64,000 nucleotides of DNA, from the NCBI GenBank assembly GCA_036388475.1, contig DASVRT010000119.1:1-64000 (forward strand), in the 5' to 3' direction. Origin of the DNA: JALZHR01 sp036388475 (GTDB lineage Bacteria > Acidobacteriota > Blastocatellia > Pyrinomonadales > Pyrinomonadaceae). Of this stretch, positions 57,190 to 64,000 are shown one piece after another. Under the pieces are notes generated by a model, which saw only the letters and a list, made by a program, of their open reading frames with translations, had not been told where the DNA came from and did no database searches. Position numbers and translations under genes: made by a program. How positions within the stretch are numbered: the first letter of the stretch is position 1; each line of letters opens with the position of its first letter.

Positions 57190-59997
57190 ATGCCTGTAAA
57201 CAGTTTTGTAGATAAATTTTTTAAAAAAGTTCTCGGGAGCAACAGCGACGTGTTTCTGAAAAAGGTCAAACCGACCATCCAGGAAATTAACGCCTTGGAG
57301 CCGGGACTGGAAAAACTTTCCGACGATGAATTAAGAGCGAAGACGACGCAGTTTAAAGAAGAAATTCAAAATGCGGTTGCCGGTATCGAAGACGTTAAGG
57401 AGCGCCGCAAGCGCGAGCAGGAAATCCTGCACGAAATTCTGCCCGAAGCCTTTGCGCTCGTGCGCGAAGCCTCGCGCCGTGTGACCGGAATGCGGCATTT
57501 CGACGTTCAGCTTATCGGCGGCGTCGCCTTGCATCAGGGCAGAATCGCCGAGATGCGCACGGGCGAAGGTAAAACGCTCGTTTCGACCTTGCCCGCTTAT
57601 CTGAACGGCTTGACCGGACGCGGCGTTCATATCGTCACGGTCAACGATTATCTCGCTCTGCGCGACGCGGAATGGATGGGCAAAATCCATACATTTCTCG
57701 GGTTGACCGTCGGCTGTATCCAGAACGATATGGACGATTACGAGCGTAAGGAAGCTTACGCCGCCGACATCACCTACGGCACGAACAACGAATTCGGCTT
57801 CGACTATCTGCGCGATAATATGAAATTCGACGTCGAGTCTCTGGTTCAGCGCGACCATTATTTCGCGATTATCGACGAGGTCGACTCGATTTTGATTGAC
57901 GAAGCCCGAACGCCTCTGATTATTTCCGGCGCATCCGACGAAGCGACCGATAAATATTTCGTCGCCAACGAGATTATTCCGAAACTCGTGCGCGGTCACA
58001 AGGACGAAGAAACGAAAGTCACGACGGGCGATTATCTCCTGGACGAAAAAAATCACTCGGCGGTTCTGACCGAGCAGGGCGTCACCAAAGCAGAACAGCT
58101 GCTCGGCGTTTCCAATCTCTACGACCCGGCGAATATGGATTTGCTGCACTGCGTCGAGCAGGCGCTGAAAGCGCACACGCTCTACAAAGTTGACCATCAT
58201 TACGTCGTGCAGGAAGGCGAAGTCATCATCGTCGACGATTTCACCGGACGCCTGATGCAAGGCAGACGATGGTCGGACGGCTTGCACCAGGCGGTCGAAG
58301 CCAAAGAAGGCGTCAAAATCGAGCGCGAAAACCAGACGCTGGCGACGATTACCTTGCAGAATTATTTCCGAATGTATGAAAAGCTCGGCGGTATGACCGG
58401 CACGGCGGAAACCGAGGCGGAAGAATTCGGCACGGTTTACGGCTTGGACGTTATCGTCATCCCGACCAACCGCTCGATGATTCGCAAAGACCATTCCGAT
58501 ATGATTTACCGCACGCTGCCCGAAAAATGGGACGCCGTGGTCGAGGAAATCAAAGAGCTTCACGAAAAAGGTCAGCCCGTGCTGGTCGGCACGGTTTCGG
58601 TCGAAAACTCGGAAAGAGTCGCCGGAATGCTCGCTCGTATGGGCATCAAGCACAACGTCCTGAACGCGAAATATCACGAGCGTGAAGCCGAAATCATCGC
58701 CCAGGCGGGACGCAAAGGCGCGGTCACGATTGCGACCAATATGGCTGGACGCGGAACCGACATTCTTTTGGGCGGCAATCCCGAATTTCTCGCGCGTGAA
58801 TATCTGAAGCGGATGGAAATCAACCCGGACGAAGCCACGCCCGAACAATTCGCGGAGCAGGTCGAAAAAGCAAAACTCGTCGTCGCCGCAGAACACAAGG
58901 AAGTCGTCACCGCCGGCGGTCTGCACATTCTCGGTACGGAACGCCACGAATCGCGCCGCATCGACAACCAGCTTCGCGGTCGCGCCGGTCGTCAGGGCGA
59001 CCCCGGCTCGTCGCGCTTTGTCCTGTCGCTGGAAGACGATTTGATGCGTATTTTCGCGGGCGACAAGGTGCGCTCGATGATGGAATGGCTCGGCATGGAA
59101 AAGGGCGTCGCCATCGAATCGAAAACCGTCTCCAGGCAAATCGAGCGCGCGCAGAAAGCGGTCGAAGCGCGCAACTTCGAGACGCGCAAACACGTTCTCA
59201 AATACGACGACGTGATGAACAAACAGCGCGAAACGATTTACGGCTTGCGCCGCCAGTTGATGTTCGAACCCGAACACCGCGAATATCTTTTAGGCGAGAC
59301 GGGCGTCGCGCGCGACCTTCTCCACGACTTGACGACCGGCTTTCTGAACCCGGCGGTTTCGCCCGACCATTGGGACGTCGACACCTACGCGGCGGAAATC
59401 GAAAGCGTCTACGCCATTGACCCGGCGGTCGATGCGGGCGTCGATTTTCGCGTTATGAATCCGCAGCAAATCGAAGACGCCGTCTGGCAGAAAGCCATCA
59501 CGGCTTACGAGGAGAAAGAAAAACTCGCGGGCGCGGAATCCCTGCGGGCGTATGAGCGCTACATTATGCTCAACATCATCGACTCGCAGTGGAAAGACCA
59601 CCTGCTTTCCATCGACCACCTGAAACAGGGCATCGGGCTGGTCGGCTACGGGCAGAAAGACCCGCTCGTCGAATACAAAAAACAAAGCTTCGATATGTTC
59701 CGCGAAATGCTCGACCGCATCGACACCCACACGACGCGCGCGCTTTTCAATCTGGAAATCGTCGTCAAAGACGAGCAGGAAGAAATGGAGCGCCTCGAAC
59801 GCCTCGAACGCCAGCGCGCCCGCAAACAAGCGGCGGCGATGGCATTCACCGGCGCTTACGAAGGCGTCGCCGCGGCAGGCGAAGAAGCCCGCCGCAACAC
59901 GCCTTTCCAGCGCGAGCAGCCCAAAGTCAAGCCCAACGACCCGTGCTACTGCGGCAGCGGCAAAAAATTCAAAAAATGCCACGGCGTCGGCGTCTAA
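57190..59997 (+). CDS. secA: Protein translocase ATPase SecA
   Basis: 935 residues. Walker A MRTGEGKTLVSTLPAYL, DEAD-like DEVDSILIDEARTPLIISG, helicase II VGTVSVENSERVAGML and TNMAGRGTDILLGGNP are present. The C-terminus has a linker and the zinc-binding SEC-C motif CYCGSGKKFKKCH. SecA drives preproteins through SecYEG, needed for the many exported proteins here. GAGAGGAA precedes the ATG 57190. Confidence 0.98.
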   Translation: MPVNSFVDKFFKKVLGSNSDVFLKKVKPTIQEINALEPGLEKLSDDELRAKTTQFKEEIQNAVAGIEDVKERRKREQEILHEILPEAFALVREASRRVTGMRHFDVQLIGGVALHQGRIAEMRTGEGKTLVSTLPAYLNGLTGRGVHIVTVNDYLALRDAEWMGKIHTFLGLTVGCIQNDMDDYERKEAYAADITYGTNNEFGFDYLRDNMKFDVESLVQRDHYFAIIDEVDSILIDEARTPLIISGASDEATDKYFVANEIIPKLVRGHKDEETKVTTGDYLLDEKNHSAVLTEQGVTKAEQLLGVSNLYDPANMDLLHCVEQALKAHTLYKVDHHYVVQEGEVIIVDDFTGRLMQGRRWSDGLHQAVEAKEGVKIERENQTLATITLQNYFRMYEKLGGMTGTAETEAEEFGTVYGLDVIVIPTNRSMIRKDHSDMIYRTLPEKWDAVVEEIKELHEKGQPVLVGTVSVENSERVAGMLARMGIKHNVLNAKYHEREAEIIAQAGRKGAVTIATNMAGRGTDILLGGNPEFLAREYLKRMEINPDEATPEQFAEQVEKAKLVVAAEHKEVVTAGGLHILGTERHESRRIDNQLRGRAGRQGDPGSSRFVLSLEDDLMRIFAGDKVRSMMEWLGMEKGVAIESKTVSRQIERAQKAVEARNFETRKHVLKYDDVMNKQRETIYGLRRQLMFEPEHREYLLGETGVARDLLHDLTTGFLNPAVSPDHWDVDTYAAEIESVYAIDPAVDAGVDFRVMNPQQIEDAVWQKAITAYEEKEKLAGAESLRAYERYIMLNIIDSQWKDHLLSIDHLKQGIGLVGYGQKDPLVEYKKQSFDMFREMLDRIDTHTTRALFNLEIVVKDEQEEMERLERLERQRARKQAAAMAFTGAYEGVAAAGEEARRNTPFQREQPKVKPNDPCYCGSGKKFKKCHGVGV

Positions 59998-60022
59998 ACC
60001 CGAAAATCTAACGGATAAACCC

Positions 60023-60060
60023 AAAAGGCGGAAGGTCTCAACCTCTCCGCCTTTTCTTTC
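60023..60060 (+). terminator. secA intrinsic terminator
   Basis: AAAAGGCGGA and TCCGCCTTTT pair around AGGTCTCAACC, followed by CTTTC. It lies 26 bp after the secA stop. Confidence 0.85.
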
Positions 60061-60120
60061 GCCGCCAAATCTCTTAAATCAAACAAAAATAAACCCAAAC
60101 CGCCCGCCGCCGAAATTTTC

Positions 60121-60309
60121 GCGGTCGCCAGTGCAATCCGCGCGGTCGCCAGTGTAACATCCGCGGTCGTCATAGTAATCGCCACGGTCGCCAGTGTAAT
60201 CGCCGCGCCTCTTAGTGTAATACGCGCGGTTAAGATTGCAATCTTTGCTGTTATGAGTGCAAACGTCGCGGTCGTCAATGTGTTTTGTGTGGTCGTTAGT
60301 GTATTGAGT
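60121..60309. repeat. 21-bp tandem array, nine units
   Basis: Exactly nine 21-bp steps with no gap. The best conserved part is GCGGTCGCCAGTGTAATC; units 5 to 9 drift to GCGCCTCTTAGTG, GCGGTTAAGATTG, GCTGTTATGAGTG and GTGGTCGTTAGTG. It lies between the secA terminator and the Doc toxin stop. A minus-strand frame is open through it and would give a heptad of the form TARIALA, but no start signal is present. The rest of the 380-bp gap (60310-60379) is A/T-rich with no feature. Confidence 0.93.
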
Positions 60310-60379
60310 TACTGCGCGTGAATTTTTAGCGCTATATAAATATGCAGATATAAAATAGCATTAGCCATTATTTCTTTTG

Positions 60380-60808
60380 TTATTCCAAAGCGTGAATTAT
60401 TTTCAGTTTCAATTCTTCGTCATAATCTTCGGCATTGATTAACGAATAAATAATTTCGCTTAATAATTCTTTATCAATGCGGTTATCAGCGACGTGAACG
60501 GCAATGTTTTCCATTTCAATGATAAATTTGCTGACAAAAACGTCCAGTCCGTTGATTTCCAGAAACCATCCGCCTAAAGCAATCGAAGTACGTTTATTCC
60601 CGTCAGCGAAACAATGTCCTTTATTAACAGCAAAAACCAGATGTGTAAGTTTTTCTTCAAAGGTCGGATAATAATCGTCGTTTTGAATATGGTGCAAAAC
60701 ACTTTCCAGTCTTCCCAAATCAAGTGTGCCGAACATCCCGCCCGATTTTTTCAAAACATCATCGTGAACTTTGACGGCATAATCAATTCCGAAATAAATC
60801 AGTTTCAT
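60380..60808 (-). CDS. Doc/Fic-family toxin (death-on-curing type)
   Basis: 142 residues. The Fic core motif HxFx(A/D)GNKR is H65-C-F-A-D-G-N-K-R73, in the Doc form. Doc toxins phosphorylate EF-Tu or otherwise modify translation factors and are held in check by a partner. It begins directly after the DNA-binding protein gene (60809), so the two are coupled. The DNA is A/T-rich against its neighbours, consistent with transfer. Confidence 0.9.
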   Translation of the reverse strand: MKLIYFGIDYAVKVHDDVLKKSGGMFGTLDLGRLESVLHHIQNDDYYPTFEEKLTHLVFAVNKGHCFADGNKRTSIALGGWFLEINGLDVFVSKFIIEMENIAVHVADNRIDKELLSEIIYSLINAEDYDEELKLKIIHALE

Positions 60809-61852
60809 TTAGCGGTCTTTTAACCTCTTAAAGACTTCTTTATTTTCTTCCAGCCTTTTTTCAAATACTTTGCTTCTTTCGCCTAAAAATTTGTCGAAAT
60901 CTTCGGAACTGACGGCTTCGACGTAATCTTTCAATTTTTCGTGCAGGGCATCGCGAAAAGCCATATCGCGGCTCGCCATTAGCGTCCGCGCCTTTTCACG
61001 CAAAGGCTTGCAGAAACTTTCCATATGCCCCGTAAATTCGTTGAACAGTATATGCGCTTCCGAAACGCGCAGCTTCCTGCCGAGCTTTTCGGATTCTTTT
61101 CGCAGGTAATCGGCAAAACCGTTTTCAAAAGCTGCTACAAGGTCAAGAATTTCCGAATACATAGTTGCCCGCGCGCTTTCTTTGTCGGCAAGTTTCAAAA
61201 TCTGTTTATATTCTTTAGCGTTTTCGTTGAAAATACATTTGTAGATTTTGTCGGTAAATGCTCCGTATTTAAACTTCTGCGGCTCTATGTAAGTGTCGAG
61301 CGCGTCGGTAAATTCTTCGCGGTAATTATATTCGCGAACGGCACTCGGCAAAAATTCTTCTTCCCGCTGGTTGACGTATTTTGTCGCGCCGCCCAGTTTC
61401 TGATTGAGAAAATCAATGACAATATTCAAAATCGCGCTCCGTAATCGCTTAGCTCGTTCGGAAGTTGTTAGTAACATTCCAACGTTTAAGAATGATTTGA
61501 ACGTAAACACTCCAATCGAGCTTGTTTTGCTGCTCAAACCTATACTATCGGCATAATTGCCGGTGTGAGCGACATTAATGTCGCTATCATATGCCAGCTT
61601 CAACTGTCTTAAACGGTCACCGGAAAATACTTCGTATCCTGAAGCATTAAGTTCGTCCGCGTGCTGTTCTAAAAGCCGTTCAATCGTTCGCTCGTCAACT
61701 TCAAAAAACTGCGCGACTTGCTGTTTGGTAAATCGGTATTTATCATCAAACCGTATTCCGTAAAATCCAACTTGATTGTAAATTTCTCGAATCGCCGGAT
61801 TGTTATTCAGTATATTGCGCCTTTCGATTTGTGAATTAGTTAAATCTTTCAT
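60809..61852 (-). CDS. DNA-binding partner of the Doc toxin
   Basis: 347 residues from ATG 61852. The N-terminal 100 residues have a helix-turn-helix with RFTKQQVAQFFEVDERTIER (20 residues), and the remainder is helical with repeated FLNVGMLLTTSERAKRL and LRKESEKLGRKLRVSEAHIL segments. Proteins of this layout precede Fic/Doc genes in many genomes (often annotated as RhuM-like or DNA-binding protein) and probably serve as antitoxin-repressors. Its stop abuts the Doc start. Confidence 0.8.
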   Translation of the reverse strand: MKDLTNSQIERRNILNNNPAIREIYNQVGFYGIRFDDKYRFTKQQVAQFFEVDERTIERLLEQHADELNASGYEVFSGDRLRQLKLAYDSDINVAHTGNYADSIGLSSKTSSIGVFTFKSFLNVGMLLTTSERAKRLRSAILNIVIDFLNQKLGGATKYVNQREEEFLPSAVREYNYREEFTDALDTYIEPQKFKYGAFTDKIYKCIFNENAKEYKQILKLADKESARATMYSEILDLVAAFENGFADYLRKESEKLGRKLRVSEAHILFNEFTGHMESFCKPLREKARTLMASRDMAFRDALHEKLKDYVEAVSSEDFDKFLGERSKVFEKRLEENKEVFKRLKDR

Positions 61853-61964
61853 CAATTTTTAAGTCCTGATTTGTTTGTGTTTCTTACTTATTTTCACCTG
61901 CGTTTTAATTCTTGTTCTTAACCTGGAACATTTATTATAAATCTACGAAGTACAAATTGACGCA

Positions 61965-62035
61965 TGATAAATGATGAAGGAAAATCGAAAAGCTGGTCAG
62001 CAATTTTCCGATTTAACCTTCATCATCGCATTTTA
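61965..62035. repeat. Hairpin between the toxin operon and an orphan fragment
   Basis: GATGAAGGAAAATCG pairs with CGATTTAACCTTCATC around a loop with AGCTGGTCAGC. Arms are extended by GATAAA and TTTATC. Confidence 0.8.
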
Positions 62036-62416
62036 TCAATATTTCCTAAACTCCGGCGCGTTTATCTGTTGATAGGCGGCGGTCTGTTTGCCGGGTTTGC
62101 GGGCGAGTTGGGTTTTGATTAGTTTGACGAGTTTGATGATGCCCGTCTGCGGGTGGTAGAGAAACTCGTCGCGGGCGTCGGTCGCCAAGCCGAAGGCGAT
62201 TTCGGCGGCTTTGGCGGCGTTGTTTTTTGCTGTGAGCGCGGCGAGCTTGGCTTCGAGCGCGGGGATTTTCATTTCCGCGTCGTTCGGGTTGTAAATCGCC
62301 TGCGTGGCGAGTAGGGCGATAAGGTCGGTGAAATGCGAGATGAGCCTGTCGCAATCGCGCGACGAGACGGAATGCGCGGCGAGCGCTTCGGCGGCGATTT
62401 TACGGTAAATTCGATT
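62036..62416 (-). pseudogene. Fragment of a helical hypothetical protein
   Basis: The frame is open from 62416 to 62036 (127 codons) but its only ATG is at 62272 (78 residues). The longer frame reads through EALAAHSVSSRDCDRLISHF (20 residues) and ALLATQAIYNPNDAEM before that ATG with gene-like composition, and stops upstream at 62419 without a start. The C-terminus ends QLARKPGKQTAAYQQINAPE then FRKY. It looks like a gene that lost its 5' end. Confidence 0.6.
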
Positions 62417-62488
62417 TCAAAAAACGCTGTTCGGTGCGATGCGGGAAATATAAATTAAAAGCGGCGCGGATGTCAATGTTTTTTAAGC

Positions 62489-62565
62489 GGTAAGTGCCGG
62501 GCGGCAAGTTTGGCGCTTTGTCAATTGCAATTTACCGCTTATCGTCTACCGTTTACCACTCATAT
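62489..62565. repeat. Heptamer-word inverted repeat
   Basis: GGTAAGT, GCCGGGC, GGCAAG on the left; TTTACCGCTTATCG, TCTACCG, TTTACCACTC on the right. Confidence 0.75.
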
Positions 62566-62684
62566 CGCTTTTGGAATATAATGGCATTAACATATTTGAC
62601 GCGCCCGTATGATTTCTGGTTAATTTTTTAAGTGTTTGCAAAATTTCAGCAACAAGACAGAGTTGCGCTAACTGAGGAGAAGCA

Positions 62685-63059
62685 ATGTTTCAAGGATTAA
62701 GAACTGTTATTTACCAGGTAGATAATCTTGAGAAAGCCAAAGCGTGGTATTCGGAGGCGTTAGGCGTTAAGCCTTATTTCGACCAACCGTTTTATGTCGG
62801 CTTTAATGTCGGCGGCTACGAATTAGGGCTGGACCCGGATATGGCGGGCGTGTCGAAAGGCAACAATGCGGTCGCGTATTGGGGCGTAAAAGATGCTGCC
62901 GCCGCATACGAACGGATGATTGAACTCGGCGCGAAGAAGCATAGCGAGGTGACCGATGTGGGCGGCGGTGTTTTGGTTGCGACCGTAACAGACCCGTTCG
63001 GAAATGTTTTCGGCATTATCGAAAATCCGCATTTCAAAGCGGTCAACGAACAGAAATAG
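62685..63059 (+). CDS. VOC-family (glyoxalase-like) protein
   Basis: 124 residues. The beta-alpha-beta-beta-beta VOC unit is visible twice: TVIYQVDNLEKAKAWYSEAL (20 residues) and then AYERMIELGAKKHSEVTDVG, with the terminal VTDPFGNVFGIIENPHF. Metal-ligand positions are not complete for a glyoxalase. GAGGAG lies 7 nt before the ATG. Function not assigned. Confidence 0.88.
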   Translation: MFQGLRTVIYQVDNLEKAKAWYSEALGVKPYFDQPFYVGFNVGGYELGLDPDMAGVSKGNNAVAYWGVKDAAAAYERMIELGAKKHSEVTDVGGGVLVATVTDPFGNVFGIIENPHFKAVNEQK

Positions 63060-63140
63060 ATTTTAACCGGCTATTTCGGGTGAGCCAGATATATTATTGC
63101 CTAAATTTATTTTGAAATCAGCTTAAGGAATCTTATAGCT

Positions 63141-63689
63141 ATGAAATTTATATTTTCGACCTTGATTGTGCTTTCCGTTTTTAGCGCGACGGCTTTTTCA
63201 CAACAAATAAATGAGCGCGATAAAGGCATCGCGCTTTACCTGCGGGGCGATTATCAGGCGGCTGTCGAAACTCTGCAAAAACTCGCGGCGGCGGTAAAGG
63301 GTAAAGACCAGGATTTATGGCTCGTTATCGGAATGTCTTTCGCCAGATTGAATAACGCCAAAGAAGCTAAAAAAGCATTTAATAAAGCGGATAAATACTC
63401 GATTAAATATCTTGCCGGAGCTGAAAAAGAGGCGAAAATCATCTCCAAGCCGCGACCCATATATACGGATGCGGGGCGAATGAACAATGAGCAGGGAAAA
63501 GTAAAATTAGCCGTCGAATTAGGCGCGGGCGGAGAAATAAATTTTATTTTTCCGTTTGATACGCTGCGCTACGGGTTAACCGAAGAAGCGATGGCGGCGG
63601 CTGAAAAGATAAGGTTTGAGCCTGCCGTCAAAGATGGAAAAAACGCGACGACGATAGCAGTTGTCGAATACCGATTTACACTGTATTAA
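63141..63689 (+). CDS. Exported TPR and TonB-C-terminal-domain protein
   Basis: 182 residues with a signal peptide (IFSTLIVLSVFSATAFSQ). A TPR unit (RGDYQAAVETLQKLAAAVKG) is followed by a TonB C-terminal-like domain with IYTDAGRMNNEQGKVKLAVE, KIRFEPAVKDGKNATTIAV. Short, periplasmic; such proteins often sit in envelope systems of acidobacteria. AAGGA precedes the ATG. Confidence 0.82.
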   Translation: MKFIFSTLIVLSVFSATAFSQQINERDKGIALYLRGDYQAAVETLQKLAAAVKGKDQDLWLVIGMSFARLNNAKEAKKAFNKADKYSIKYLAGAEKEAKIISKPRPIYTDAGRMNNEQGKVKLAVELGAGGEINFIFPFDTLRYGLTEEAMAAAEKIRFEPAVKDGKNATTIAVVEYRFTLY

Positions 63690-63697
63690 AACAAAAA

Positions 63698-63721
63698 GGC
63701 GACTCTTCCGGAAGAGTCGCC
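63698..63721 (-). terminator. Perfect-palindrome terminator
   Basis: GGCGACTCTTCC and GGAAGAGTCGCC, 24 bp perfectly palindromic, with TTTTTGTTTT on the minus strand. It ends the partial minus-strand gene. Confidence 0.9.
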
Positions 63722-63752
63722 CGCCGCAATCATTCTCAAATTCCGAAAAATT

Positions 63753-64000
63753 CTAACCAATCAGCGACTCGACAATCGGCAGGCTGCCTTTGTTCAGCGC
63801 CAAATTCGCTTCCGAATGGTCGAAAATTTCGTCGAGTTCTTTTTCGACGCTGCCGTGTCCGCGCGGGATTTGTTTGATAACCGGCTCGAAGTTTTTGAAA
63901 TCGTAAAGCTCGGTGTCGAGCAGGTGCGAGCCGGTGACGTTGGAAAGCGCGGTCATAATCGACGAGCGGATAAAGGGAATTTCTTTTTCCAGCTCGTTGA
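63753..64000 (-). CDS. C-terminal fragment of an unrecognised protein (5' end outside window)
   Basis: 82 visible codons running to the window edge; no start is seen, and the frame is open across 63957-64000 as well. The end reads ..FDHSEANLALNKGSLPIVES. Gene-like composition and the terminator just downstream support a real gene. I do not recognise the family. Confidence 0.75.
   Translation of the reverse strand, partial: NELEKEIPFIRSSIMTALSNVTGSHLLDTELYDFKNFEPVIKQIPRGHGSVEKELDEIFDHSEANLALNKGSLPIVESLIG

Noticed and set aside
57331..59277. Long minus-strand open frame (648 codons) across secA
   Set aside because: It is exactly antisense to a clear SecA gene, has no ribosome-binding site, and its composition is the mirror of secA codons rich in GC at third positions.
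59994..60278. Minus-strand 94-codon frame over the 60121 array
   Set aside because: Same reasoning: open only because the unit has no stop; it also overlaps the secA terminator.
1..64000. tRNA or rRNA genes
   Set aside because: No T-loop-like GGTTCGAATCC with a matching acceptor stem and no rRNA-like blocks were found by reading; a covariance search would be needed to be certain.

Overview
The window looks like chromosomal DNA of a diderm, heterotrophic bacterium of roughly 50% GC. The family mix points to Acidobacteriota, probably class Blastocatellia: secreted tricorn-type and M28 peptidases, a metzincin and a giant surface protein that both end in six FG-GAP repeats, an SBBP-repeat protein, a DUF4097 protein, and many long repeat-built hairpins between genes. 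This placement is inferred from gene content only. No rRNA, tRNA, phage, transposase or CRISPR array was seen.

Layout. 1-7022: hybrid histidine kinase (cut by the window edge), UvrD-type helicase, TPR protein, AraC regulator. 7259-17399: tricorn-like protease, ybaB-recR-acyltransferase, a PyrE-like phosphoribosyltransferase, a NUDIX enzyme, a secreted metzincin, small proteins. 17498-20025: lepA, with a PIN toxin-antitoxin pair lying between two copies of the lepA 3' end. 20183-28255: NiCoT-like transporter, glycogen debranching enzyme, M28 peptidase, VIT transporter, Trm112 protein, glycosyltransferase 9. 28340-34431: two paralogous lipoproteins, then the conserved ffh-rpsP-khpA-rimM-trmD-rplS-rnhB cluster behind a good sigma-70 promoter. 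34712-45740: serine hydrolase, DUF4097 protein, DapF-like protein, PBP4, HtrA, a methyltransferase, ispH and others. 45857-54685: a Ski2-like helicase whose two halves lie about 6 kb apart, separated by a 1794-residue surface protein gene and a repeat array. 54956-64000: two envelope proteins of unknown function, secA, a Doc-type toxin with its DNA-binding partner, VOC and TonB-domain proteins.

Three things stand out. First, exact 21-bp-period tandem arrays of 9 to 14 units occur at three intergenic loci (34441, 47853, 60121), with two weaker ones (7113, 29173). Each locus has its own unit sequence but the period is shared. Second, more than twenty gene junctions hold inverted repeats whose arms are short words repeated every 7, 8 or 9 bp, again with a different word at each locus; 7-bp examples also lie inside three coding regions. 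In the ffh-rnhB cluster almost every junction carries one. Third, two insertion events can be read from the sequence: a 729-bp toxin-antitoxin unit that regenerated the lepA 3' end, and the 6.1-kb segment splitting the helicase gene.

Most core genes are housekeeping genes in recognisable order. The accessory content is mainly exported proteins, two toxin-antitoxin modules and the repeat families.
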